Source: UBA4615 sp049422085 (GTDB taxonomy: Bacteria; Pseudomonadota; Gammaproteobacteria; Burkholderiales; Burkholderiaceae_E). From it: a DNA stretch of 23,652 nucleotides. This document shows positions 9,445-16,510 of the stretch, in pieces. Positions within the stretch are counted from its first letter, which is position 1. Each line of letters starts with the position of its first letter. Below the pieces are notes generated by a model, which worked only from the letters and a program-made list of their open reading frames with translations, had not been told where the DNA came from and ran no database searches. The DNA lies in contig JBMSOD010000020.1 in assembly GCA_049422085.1 (NCBI GenBank), forward strand, positions 1 through 23,652, given 5' to 3'. The position numbers and the translations under genes were made by a program.

Positions 9445-10266
9445 TCAGGTCCGGCCCAGCAGCACCTCGAGGACGAAGCGTGTGCCGACATAGGCAAGAA
9501 GAAGAATCAGGAACCCCCAGAGCGTGAATCGCATGGCAATCCGACCACGCCAGCCCCGCGTGATGCGTCCGAGCAGCAGGATGCCGAAGAATCCGAGGGA
9601 AAGAAGCGAGAAGACGGTCTTGTGCTCCAGCCTGAAGGGGCGTCCGAAGACCTGTTCGGAAAAGAGCATCCCGCTCAGGGTGGTCAGCAGCAGCAGCACG
9701 AAGCCGATACCAATAAATTGGAACAGCACCTTCTCGAGGGTGAGCAGGGGCGGGAGTTGTCCGATCCAGCGGGACCAGGCCCCCGAACCGTCACCCTGTA
9801 CCCGATGCAGATCGCGTTGCACGCCGAGCATCAGCAGGGCATCGAGTGCGCCGAGCATCAGCACGCCATACGCCAGCGTGCCCGCAATCAGGTGGGGCAC
9901 GAACAGTGGCCGGGCCGCGGCATTGCCAAGGTCGGCCCCGGGAAACGCCCAGGGCAGAAGCACACCAATCACCGCCAGTGGCAACACCATCAGGCGCAGC
10001 GCATCGACGGCCAGTCTTCGGCTTTGCAGCCACAACAGCAGCAACCCGATCCAGAGCATGGCCGAGATGGCCTTGGCAAAGCCGAAATGAAATCCGGTCG
10101 CCTCCCAGGGCCATGCCAGCGAGGCCGCATGCATCACTAGCGCAAGCGGCATCAGCTGCAGCGCCCACTGCGGCCCGCCAGGATGCGCCTGTGACCGGCG
10201 CCAGAGCGCCAGCGCCGCAGCACCGTAAATGACGGCAGGCACGATGAAGAGTATCGGTACAATCAT
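9445..10266 (-). CDS. CcsA/YpjD-family cytochrome c assembly membrane protein
   Basis: A 273-residue integral membrane protein with about eight hydrophobic helices. It resembles the CcsA/CcmC-type haem-handling family, in the YpjD (CorE) branch. Histidines that could face haem are visible in F-V-P-H-L-I-A (about residue 125) and L-E-H-K-T-V-F (about residue 215). E. coli ypjD likewise lies divergent from ffh, as here, which supports the subgroup. The family's biochemical role is unsettled: System II cytochrome c maturation proteins are relatives, while E. coli CorE has been tied to divalent-cation tolerance. It starts 22 bp from ffh and is the first gene of the minus-strand cluster leading to pilSR and ampD. 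Confidence 0.8.
   Translation of the reverse strand: MIVPILFIVPAVIYGAAALALWRRSQAHPGGPQWALQLMPLALVMHAASLAWPWEATGFHFGFAKAISAMLWIGLLLLWLQSRRLAVDALRLMVLPLAVIGVLLPWAFPGADLGNAAARPLFVPHLIAGTLAYGVLMLGALDALLMLGVQRDLHRVQGDGSGAWSRWIGQLPPLLTLEKVLFQFIGIGFVLLLLTTLSGMLFSEQVFGRPFRLEHKTVFSLLSLGFFGILLLGRITRGWRGRIAMRFTLWGFLILLLAYVGTRFVLEVLLGRT
10258..10263 (+). promoter_or_regulatory. Candidate -10 element for ffh
   Basis: TACAAT matches TATAAT at five of six positions and lies about 26 bp before the ffh ATG, inside the 5' end of the divergent gene. No good -35 hexamer is found at 16-18 bp spacing, so this is weak. Confidence 0.3.
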
Positions 10267-10288
10267 TCGGTTCAGTGTAGCTCAGGCC

Positions 10289-11647
10289 ATGTTCGAAAAT
10301 CTCTCTCAGCGACTTGCCCGCGTCGTCAAGACCATGCGGGGTGCGGCGCGCCTCACCGAAGCCAACACCCAGGAGATGCTGCGCGAGATTCGCGTGGCAC
10401 TGCTCGAGGCCGATGTCGCCCTGCCCGTGGTGCGCGACTTTATTGCGCGCGTGCGCGAACAGGCCATGGGACAGGAGGTGGTCGGCAGCCTGTCGCCCGG
10501 ACAGGCACTGGTCGGCGTGGTTCACAAGGCCCTGATCGAACTGATCGGAGGCACGACGGCAGAGCTCAACCTGGCCACCCAGCCGCCAGCCATCATCCTG
10601 ATGGCCGGACTGCAGGGGGCGGGCAAGACCACCACCGTCGGCAAGCTCGCGAAATGGCTGCGCGAACAGCGCAAGAAAAAAGTGCTCACGGTGTCCTGCG
10701 ACGTCTATCGTCCTGCAGCCATCGAGCAGCTGCGTACCGTCACCGGACAGGCGGGCGCTGACTTCTTTGCCTCCACGCCCGACCAAAAGCCGGTCGATAT
10801 CGCCCGGGCGGCGGTGCAATGGGCGCGCAACCACTATCACGACATCCTGCTGATCGACACCGCAGGCCGTCTGGGCATCGATGAAGCCATGATGCGGGAG
10901 ATCGCCGAGCTGCATGCCGCGGTCAACCCGATCGAGACGCTCTTCGTGGTCGATGCCATGCAGGGCCAGGATGCGGTCAATACCGCCCAGGCGTTCAGGC
11001 AGGCGATTGCGCTGACCGGCGTTGTACTCACCAAGCTCGATGGCGACTCACGCGGTGGCGCGGCGCTCTCGGTCAAGGCGGTCACCGGCTGTCCGATCAA
11101 GTTTGTGGGTACAGGCGAGAAGCTCGACGGGCTCGACGCCTTTCACCCCGACCGCATGGCCAGCCGCATCCTGGGCATGGGCGACATCCTGGCGCTGGTG
11201 GAGCAGGCGCAAAGCCATGTCGACCAGGAAGCCGCACAGGCGTTGGCCACCAAGCTCAAGGGCGGCAAGGGCTTTGACCTGAACGACTTTCTGGCCCAGA
11301 TCAGCCAGATGAAAAAGATGGGAGGCCTGTCCTCCCTGATGGACAAGCTGCCGGCACAACTCCAGGCAGCGGCCGGCCAGGCCGACATGAACCGCGCCGA
11401 GCGCGACATGCGTCGCATGCAGGGCATCATCCATGCCATGACGCCCGGCGAACGCAGCAAGCCCGAGCTCATCAAGGCCAGCCGCAAGCGGCGTATCGCG
11501 GCCGGCGCCGGCGTGCAGGTCCAGGAAGTCAATCGCCTGCTGAACCAGTTCGACCAGATGCAGGGCATGATGAAAAAAATGCAAAAAGGCGGCCTGGCCA
11601 AAATGATGCGAGGCATGCGCGGGATGATGCCCGGAGGCATGCGGTGA
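10289..11647 (+). CDS. ffh: Signal recognition particle protein Ffh (SRP54)
   Basis: The GTPase of the signal recognition particle. It binds 4.5S RNA and the hydrophobic signals of nascent chains and delivers ribosomes to FtsY at the membrane. The protein has 452 residues, the usual length. The N domain is about 1-85. The G domain has G-L-Q-G-A-G-K-T-T (107-115), D-T-A-G-R (190-194) and T-K-L-D-G-D-S-R-G-G (248-257). A methionine-rich M domain from about 300 to the end finishes with Met/Gly-rich repeats (M-M-P-G-G-M-R). I chose the ATG at 10289 because MFENLSQRL is the conserved Ffh beginning; a frame open further upstream would run into the divergent gene. The next gene starts on the ffh stop codon. 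Confidence 0.97.
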   Translation: MFENLSQRLARVVKTMRGAARLTEANTQEMLREIRVALLEADVALPVVRDFIARVREQAMGQEVVGSLSPGQALVGVVHKALIELIGGTTAELNLATQPPAIILMAGLQGAGKTTTVGKLAKWLREQRKKKVLTVSCDVYRPAAIEQLRTVTGQAGADFFASTPDQKPVDIARAAVQWARNHYHDILLIDTAGRLGIDEAMMREIAELHAAVNPIETLFVVDAMQGQDAVNTAQAFRQAIALTGVVLTKLDGDSRGGAALSVKAVTGCPIKFVGTGEKLDGLDAFHPDRMASRILGMGDILALVEQAQSHVDQEAAQALATKLKGGKGFDLNDFLAQISQMKKMGGLSSLMDKLPAQLQAAAGQADMNRAERDMRRMQGIIHAMTPGERSKPELIKASRKRRIAAGAGVQVQEVNRLLNQFDQMQGMMKKMQKGGLAKMMRGMRGMMPGGMR

Positions 11648-13053
11648 GCGCGGTGCAGACTGAGCCAGCCCTGCCCGAAGGCATTGGTCGGGTGATCACC
11701 GACCCGCAATCCATGGCGCCTTTCCTGCTCGACTGGCGCAAACGCCATCAGGGCCGGGCCCGCGCCGTGGTGCAGCCTGCAAGCAGCGACGAAGTCGCAC
11801 GCCTGGTGTCCTGGTGTGCCGAACACCGTGTGCCCATCGTGCCGCAGGGCGGCAACAGCGGCCTCACCGGCGGTTCGGTGCCCGATGACCGGGGCGATGC
11901 GGTGGTGCTCTCGCTGGCCCGCATGAATCGCATCCGATCAATTGATCCGATCAACAACACCCTGGTGGCCGAAGCCGGCGTGGTGCTGACCCGCGTGCAG
12001 GAAGCGGCCGAAGAGGCTGGCCGGCTCTTTCCGCTCTCGCTGGCGGCCGAAGGCACCTGTACGGTGGGCGGCAACCTGTCCACCAATGCAGGCGGCACAG
12101 CCGTGCTGCGCTATGGCAATGCCCGCGAACTGTGTCTCGGCCTCGAGGTGGTGACCCCATCCGGACAGGTCTGGGAAGGGCTGCGCGGACTACGCAAGGA
12201 CAACACCGGATACGACCTGCGCGACCTGTTCATCGGAGCCGAAGGCACCCTGGGCGTGATCACCGCGGCCACGCTCAAGCTCTATCCGAAACCGGTCGCA
12301 CAGCTCACTGCCCTGGCGGCCGTGAGATCACCCCACGACGCCCTGCGCCTGCTGGAACTTGCCCAAGGCATGCTGGCCGCAAGCCTCACCGGCTTCGAGA
12401 TGATGTCGGACTTCTGCACCCATCTGGTGGTCAAGCACTATCCCGACTGCCAGCGGCCCTTTGCTGAACCCACGCCCTACAGCGTGCTGCTCGAGTCGTC
12501 TGATTTCGAGAGCGAGGCCCATGCCCAGGAGCGGTTCAGCGCTCTCATGGAGCGCGCCCTCGAACTCGACCTGATCACCGACGCCCTCATCGCACAATCG
12601 GTCGCGCAGTCGCGCGCCTTCTGGGCCCTGCGTGAAAACATCTCGGAAGCTCAGGCAGCCGAGGGCAAGAACATCAAGCACGACATCTCGGTTCCCATCT
12701 CGTCGATCGGCGATTTTGTTGCCTCGACCAATGCCCTGATCGGCTCGCGCTTTCCGGGCACACGCATGGTGGTCTTCGGGCATCTGGGCGACGGCAATCT
12801 TCACTACAACGTCTCACCGCCCGAAGGCATGGATGAAGCCGCCTTTCTGTCGCTTCAGCCTGCGCTGAACGAACTTGTTCATGACGCGGTGCATTCGGCC
12901 CAGGGTTCGATCTCGGCCGAGCATGGCATTGGCGTGCTGCGCCGCGACGAGTTGCCCCGCTACACCTCGCCTGTTGCCATGGGTCTGATGCGAACGCTCA
13001 AGCAGGCCCTCGATCCCCTGGGCATCATGAATCCAGGCAAGCTCCTGGCGTGA
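11644..13053 (+). CDS. FAD-linked D-2-hydroxyacid dehydrogenase (GlcD / D-2-hydroxyglutarate dehydrogenase-like)
   Basis: A 469-residue flavoprotein of the VAO family that oxidises a D-2-hydroxyacid, such as D-lactate, glycolate or D-2-hydroxyglutarate, to its 2-keto acid. The FAD-binding domain (about 35-215) has P-Q-G-G-N-S-G-L-T-G-G (67-77) and the G-G-N-L-S-T-N-A-G-G segment (142-151). The C-terminal FAD-oxidase domain has G-H-L-G-D-G-N-L-H-Y-N-V (379-390) and S-A-E-H-G-I-G (424-430). H380, H387, N389, E426 and H427 lie in the positions used for metal and substrate binding by D-2-hydroxyglutarate dehydrogenases. The start is a GTG overlapping the ffh stop (GTGA, 11644-11647), so it depends on ffh translation. 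The substrate cannot be fixed from sequence. Confidence 0.88.
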   Translation: MSAVQTEPALPEGIGRVITDPQSMAPFLLDWRKRHQGRARAVVQPASSDEVARLVSWCAEHRVPIVPQGGNSGLTGGSVPDDRGDAVVLSLARMNRIRSIDPINNTLVAEAGVVLTRVQEAAEEAGRLFPLSLAAEGTCTVGGNLSTNAGGTAVLRYGNARELCLGLEVVTPSGQVWEGLRGLRKDNTGYDLRDLFIGAEGTLGVITAATLKLYPKPVAQLTALAAVRSPHDALRLLELAQGMLAASLTGFEMMSDFCTHLVVKHYPDCQRPFAEPTPYSVLLESSDFESEAHAQERFSALMERALELDLITDALIAQSVAQSRAFWALRENISEAQAAEGKNIKHDISVPISSIGDFVASTNALIGSRFPGTRMVVFGHLGDGNLHYNVSPPEGMDEAAFLSLQPALNELVHDAVHSAQGSISAEHGIGVLRRDELPRYTSPVAMGLMRTLKQALDPLGIMNPGKLLA

Positions 13054-13078
13054 ACCGTGAGGCTGGGCCTGGCGGCCG

Positions 13079-13942
13079 TCAGGCCATCGGTCTGAGCAGG
13101 GTCTGACACATCCGTCTGACAAGTGCGGAGTCCGGGTCCGCGAGCGGATCCACCAGCGAAAAATGATTCGCCCCGCCGACCACTTCCAGGGCCATGCGGC
13201 GGGACAGGGTGCTGGGCCAGATCTTCGCCAGTGCGACTGACTGACGCAGATATTCGTCCCCTTCCAGACCGCCAACATAGAGCGTCCAGTCACCGTCGGG
13301 CGTCGCAGGCAGGTTCACCGGACTGTTGCGGGCAGCCTCATCCTCGGACATGCCCAGCGTCTGGTTGAGATAGCAGCGCCGAATCGGCTCCAGGTCGTGC
13401 AGACCGCTGAAAGCGAATCCACCCGCTAACGCGGGTCGACCCGGCCAGTCGGCTGCCGCGATCGCTGCGGTCAGATGTCCGCCTGCAGAGTGACCCGCCA
13501 CCCAGATCCTGCCTGAGTCCAGGTCATGCTCGCCGGCATACTCGTTCACCCAGCGCACCGCCTGGCGACACTGGCGGACCACTTCATCCATACGCACGGC
13601 GGGCATGAGGGTGTAGTCGATATTGACCACCGCGACGCCATGAGGCACCAGCCCTTGCGCAACACAGTCGGTGCTGGACTTGTCCAGTGCCATCCAGTAG
13701 CCGCCATGGATGTAGACCAGTACCGGCCAGGGGCCACGCCCTTCAGGCAGAAAGAGGTTCAGGCGCTCGCCGCTCCTTGCGTCGTAGACCAACTCGCGGG
13801 TCTTGAAACGCGTCCTCGCCTGCACGCCCGCAGCGACCCAGCGGGCGATATGGCGTTCCTGAAAATCGGGCACCTTGGCGCGGTTGTTGTAGTGCGCGTC
13901 AAGCGCGGCTTGGTCGTAGTCACGAAAGACGGCTGCGGTCAT
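13079..13942 (-). CDS. Alpha/beta hydrolase, arylformamidase-like
   Basis: A 287-residue esterase-type hydrolase. It begins M-T-A-A-V-F-R-D-Y-D-Q-A-A-L-D, with Y-N-N-R-A-K-V-P-D soon after, an opening typical of arylformamidase/kynurenine-formamidase-like proteins. The oxyanion-hole motif H-G-G-Y-W is at 79-83, the nucleophile is S152 in G-H-S-A-G-G-H, the base is H260 in G-G-A-N-H-F-S, and D229 is a likely catalytic acid. No signal peptide is seen. The frame is open 33 codons further upstream, but that part lacks family similarity, so the ATG at 13942 is preferred. No kyn genes are nearby, so a role in tryptophan breakdown is not supported by context; the substrate is unknown. It faces the FAD dehydrogenase tail to tail and is divergent from the thioesterase gene. 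Confidence 0.8.
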   Translation of the reverse strand: MTAAVFRDYDQAALDAHYNNRAKVPDFQERHIARWVAAGVQARTRFKTRELVYDARSGERLNLFLPEGRGPWPVLVYIHGGYWMALDKSSTDCVAQGLVPHGVAVVNIDYTLMPAVRMDEVVRQCRQAVRWVNEYAGEHDLDSGRIWVAGHSAGGHLTAAIAAADWPGRPALAGGFAFSGLHDLEPIRRCYLNQTLGMSEDEAARNSPVNLPATPDGDWTLYVGGLEGDEYLRQSVALAKIWPSTLSRRMALEVVGGANHFSLVDPLADPDSALVRRMCQTLLRPMA

Positions 13943-14013
13943 GAAGGGCCCCGGGTACGACAAGTGCGCAGACGACACCACGCGCACCTGTCCTTCGTTT
14001 GTATTTGATGGTC

Positions 14014-14027
14014 CGGACGATCGTCCG
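14014..14027. promoter_or_regulatory. 14-bp perfect palindrome between divergent genes (possible operator)
   Basis: CGGACGATCGTCCG is a perfect palindrome in the 126-bp gap between the hydrolase and thioesterase genes, where a regulator controlling either or both could bind. No strong sigma-70 promoter is visible around it. Confidence 0.35.
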
Positions 14028-14068
14028 CATCTCCGTATCATAGGGGCTCGACATCGACCTGCCTTGCC

Positions 14069-14563
14069 ATGCCGCCTGCCACCGACTCAACCAGCCCCCA
14101 ACCGGGTGCAAGCCCCGCGCGCCCGCTGTTCATTCGCCCTGCGACCTGCGAAAGCATCGACCGGCTGCATGAAGGTACGGCCGTGGCCCGTCTGGGCATC
14201 GAGATGCTGCAGGTCGGGCCGGATGTGCTGCGGGCTCGCATGCCGGTGGATGAGCGCACCCGTCAGCCGGTGGGCATCCTGCATGGCGGCGCGAGCGTGG
14301 TGCTGGCTGAGACCTTGGGCAGCACGGCAGCCAACCTCTGCCTGCCCGAGCATCAGCAGGCCGTGGGTCTGGACATCAACGCGAACCACATCCGGGCCAT
14401 CCGAAGTGGGTGGGTGATTGGCGAGTGTCGCGCTGTCCATGTCGGCCGGACGACCTCGGTCTGGCAGATCGAGATCCGCGATGAACAGGAGCGACTGGTG
14501 TGCACCAGCCGCATCACCATGGCCGTGCTCGACAAGCCCGGGGTCAGCGTGGATCGGCGCTGA
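14069..14563 (+). CDS. Hotdog-fold acyl-CoA thioesterase (PaaI/YdiI/MenI family)
   Basis: A 164-residue protein expected to hydrolyse an aromatic or medium-chain acyl-CoA thioester in the cytoplasm. The hotdog signature H-G-G-A-S-V-V-L-A-E-T-L-G-S starts at H72, and E81 is the general base/nucleophile found in E. coli YdiI (H-G-G-A-S-x-x-L-A-E). Downstream, the strand with I-N-A-N-H-I-R-A matches the family core. The first ~18 residues are a Pro/Ser-rich extension, and no strong ribosome binding site precedes the ATG at 14069, so the exact start is uncertain. The gene is divergent from the hydrolase, and its last 20 bp overlap the end of the MFS gene on the other strand. The substrate is unknown. 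Confidence 0.85.
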   Translation: MPPATDSTSPQPGASPARPLFIRPATCESIDRLHEGTAVARLGIEMLQVGPDVLRARMPVDERTRQPVGILHGGASVVLAETLGSTAANLCLPEHQQAVGLDINANHIRAIRSGWVIGECRAVHVGRTTSVWQIEIRDEQERLVCTSRITMAVLDKPGVSVDRR

Positions 14564-15815
14564 AGCGCGCGACCAGCACGCTGCAGACGATCAGGGCCAG
14601 ACTGACCACGGCTGAGGGCGCGGCAAAACCAGCCCCCTCAGCAAGATGGGCCGCCACGATCGGCCCGAGAATCTGGCCCGCGCTGAAACACATCGTCATG
14701 ATGCCCACCACCCGGGCTGCCTGACCCATTCCAAGCGCTCGCCCATGGGTGAGCGCCAGCCCCGAGACCGGCGTGAGGACGGCACCCAGGCCAAACGCTG
14801 CCACCAGAGCTCCGGCCAGCGAGGCCTCGAAAACCGGCGCCAATGCGGTCAGCCCCTCAAAGGCGTAGCAGGCGGCTATGGTCCGGCGCAAACCGAATCG
14901 CGAAGCCGCCTGGTTCCAGAAGGCAATGCCGGGAATGGCCATCAGACCGACCAGCACCCAGGTCCAGTTGGCTGCATCCTGCGGATACCCCGCCGCACGC
15001 ACCATGGCGGGAAGGTAGGTTGCATGGATCACATAGGCAAAACCAAACAGTCCGTACGCACAGGCGGTGACCCGAAATGCGCTTTCCTGCCTTTTGCGCT
15101 CGGCTGGGTCGGCGGGCGAAGGTTCGGGCGACACCACGGATGAAGGCTCGGGCGGCACCTTGGACGCAGCCTGCCCAGTCGCTGGCAAAACCTGCGCTGT
15201 GGGGGGCGTGACCTGCACTGGCGCACCCCCTGCAGCCGGATCCGATGGAAGCCGCCGGAGTCGCCTCAGGCCCCATCCGGCAAACAGTGCGACTAGCAAT
15301 GCGAGTGCGGCAATCACCCACCAGTTCAGACGCCAGGACGCCTGTTCGATAGGCAAGGCCAACACCACCAGCGAGGAACTGGCCATGCCGATCGACACCC
15401 CGACATAGACCCAGGGCTTCAGAGCGGACTGCCCGCGCTGCTCAAGTCGCTCGAAGATGATGGCCGACACGTAGATCAGTCCCAGTGCGCTGGCCATGCC
15501 CGCCACAAAGCGCATCACCGACCAAAGACCCACGGAAGTGGTGAGCGGCATGGTGGCCAGCAGCAGCACGCTGACCATCAGGGCGGCGCTCAGCATGTGC
15601 TGCTGCCAGCGTCGCGAACTGACCACGGTGGCCAGCAGGGCCCCTGCCAGATAGCCGCTGAAGTTGGCGGCGGCCACCCAGCCCGAGGCCTGCAGACTCA
15701 GAACCTGCGCCTGCAGCATCTCGGGCAGGATGGGCGTATAGGCAAAGCGCCCCAGTCCCATCACGACCACCAGCGTGGCCATGCCCGGCCACAGCAGGGG
15801 CCAGGCCGAAGTCAT
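14544..15815 (-). CDS. MFS transporter, YbfB/YjiJ family
   Basis: A 423-residue, 12-helix major facilitator. The N-terminal motif G-L-G-R-F-A-Y-T-P-I-L-P-E-M (20-33) is characteristic of the YbfB/YjiJ (MFS_4) group, as is the second-half motif V-I-H-A-T-Y-L-P-A (262-270). The two six-helix halves are joined by an unusually long cytoplasmic linker (about 190-245) rich in proline, alanine and serine. Members are uncharacterised or presumed exporters; the substrate cannot be read from sequence. Its ATG overlaps the stop of the lytic transglycosylase gene (ATGA, 15812-15815), so it should be co-translated with the proS-transglycosylase unit. The 3' end overlaps the convergent thioesterase gene by 20 bp. 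Confidence 0.87.
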   Translation of the reverse strand: MTSAWPLLWPGMATLVVVMGLGRFAYTPILPEMLQAQVLSLQASGWVAAANFSGYLAGALLATVVSSRRWQQHMLSAALMVSVLLLATMPLTTSVGLWSVMRFVAGMASALGLIYVSAIIFERLEQRGQSALKPWVYVGVSIGMASSSLVVLALPIEQASWRLNWWVIAALALLVALFAGWGLRRLRRLPSDPAAGGAPVQVTPPTAQVLPATGQAASKVPPEPSSVVSPEPSPADPAERKRQESAFRVTACAYGLFGFAYVIHATYLPAMVRAAGYPQDAANWTWVLVGLMAIPGIAFWNQAASRFGLRRTIAACYAFEGLTALAPVFEASLAGALVAAFGLGAVLTPVSGLALTHGRALGMGQAARVVGIMTMCFSAGQILGPIVAAHLAEGAGFAAPSAVVSLALIVCSVLVARFSADPR

Positions 15816-16510
15816 GGCCGGGCTGCGACCTGAATCGGAGTCACCGTTGGAGCGGGTGCGTAGGTCCAGCGCTTCCAGGCGGCCAGAACCGCCCTGGGAT
15901 ACTCGGGCCGCCCGAGGCTGCCGTTGTAGCGACCCAGCGCGCGAAAGAGATCGCCGTTCTCACGATCGATGTAGTGCCTCAGGATCACGCAACCATAGCG
16001 AAGGTTGGTGCGGGCATCGAACAGGCGCGATGAGTCACTGTCACCAATCAGTTCGGTCCAGAAGGGCATGACCTGCATGTAGCCCCGCGCGCCTGCACTC
16101 GAAATGGCATGCCGGCGAAATCCGCTCTCGACCTGGATCAGTCCCAGGACCAGATGCGGGTCAAGGCCTGCGCGCTGCGCCTCATAGCGCACCATCTGCA
16201 GGAATTCGGTTCGCTCGAAGGCCGTCGGTTTGTGGCGGGCCGGCAGGCGCGAGGACATCTCGGCAATCCAGTCGGACTCCTCGAAGGTCGACGCGTAGCG
16301 CGGCTTCGGTGGCGAGCGATCGAGCACGGCCGCGGCGAGCGCTGTGCGCACCGCAGCGGACAGGGGCTCTAGACGCTGATTGCCTGCCTCGGCCGGGCCC
16401 GCGCCGAACAGCCCCGCAAGCGCGATGCAGCAGGCCATCGCCCAGACGAAGACAGGCCGGGTCTTCAAGAATCGCTCAGCAGCTCTGAAGGGTTTGAAGG
16501 ACATCATCAA
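15812..16510 (-). CDS. Lytic transglycosylase, SLT domain (periplasmic)
   Basis: A 232-residue secreted murein hydrolase that cleaves the MurNAc-GlcNAc bond with formation of 1,6-anhydro ends, the products that AmpD (also in this window) later recycles. A positively charged start and hydrophobic stretch (about 18-38) form a signal peptide with a likely cut after A-E-A near residue 42. There is no lipobox cysteine at that site. The SLT domain has catalytic E128 in I-Q-V-E-S-G-F, then G-A-R-G-Y-M-Q-V-M-P (140-149) and A-L-G-R-Y-N-G-S (191-198), all family hallmarks. The start overlaps the proS end by 35 bp; M3 is an equally possible start. The stop overlaps the MFS start. Confidence 0.9.
   Translation of the reverse strand: MMMSFKPFRAAERFLKTRPVFVWAMACCIALAGLFGAGPAEAGNQRLEPLSAAVRTALAAAVLDRSPPKPRYASTFEESDWIAEMSSRLPARHKPTAFERTEFLQMVRYEAQRAGLDPHLVLGLIQVESGFRRHAISSAGARGYMQVMPFWTELIGDSDSSRLFDARTNLRYGCVILRHYIDRENGDLFRALGRYNGSLGRPEYPRAVLAAWKRWTYAPAPTVTPIQVAARP

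Noticed and set aside
10229..10288. A 20-codon N-terminal extension of ffh
   Set aside because: It would overlap the divergent gene's start and lacks similarity to Ffh, whose conserved beginning is at 10289.
9791..10915. A 374-codon minus-strand frame spanning the start of ffh and the cytochrome assembly gene
   Set aside because: It conflicts with two well-supported genes on opposite strands and carries no recognisable domain.
13066..13085. Six-pair hairpin between the convergent dehydrogenase and hydrolase genes
   Set aside because: The stem is short with no T-run on either strand, and one arm lies inside the hydrolase gene. It is too weak to call a terminator.
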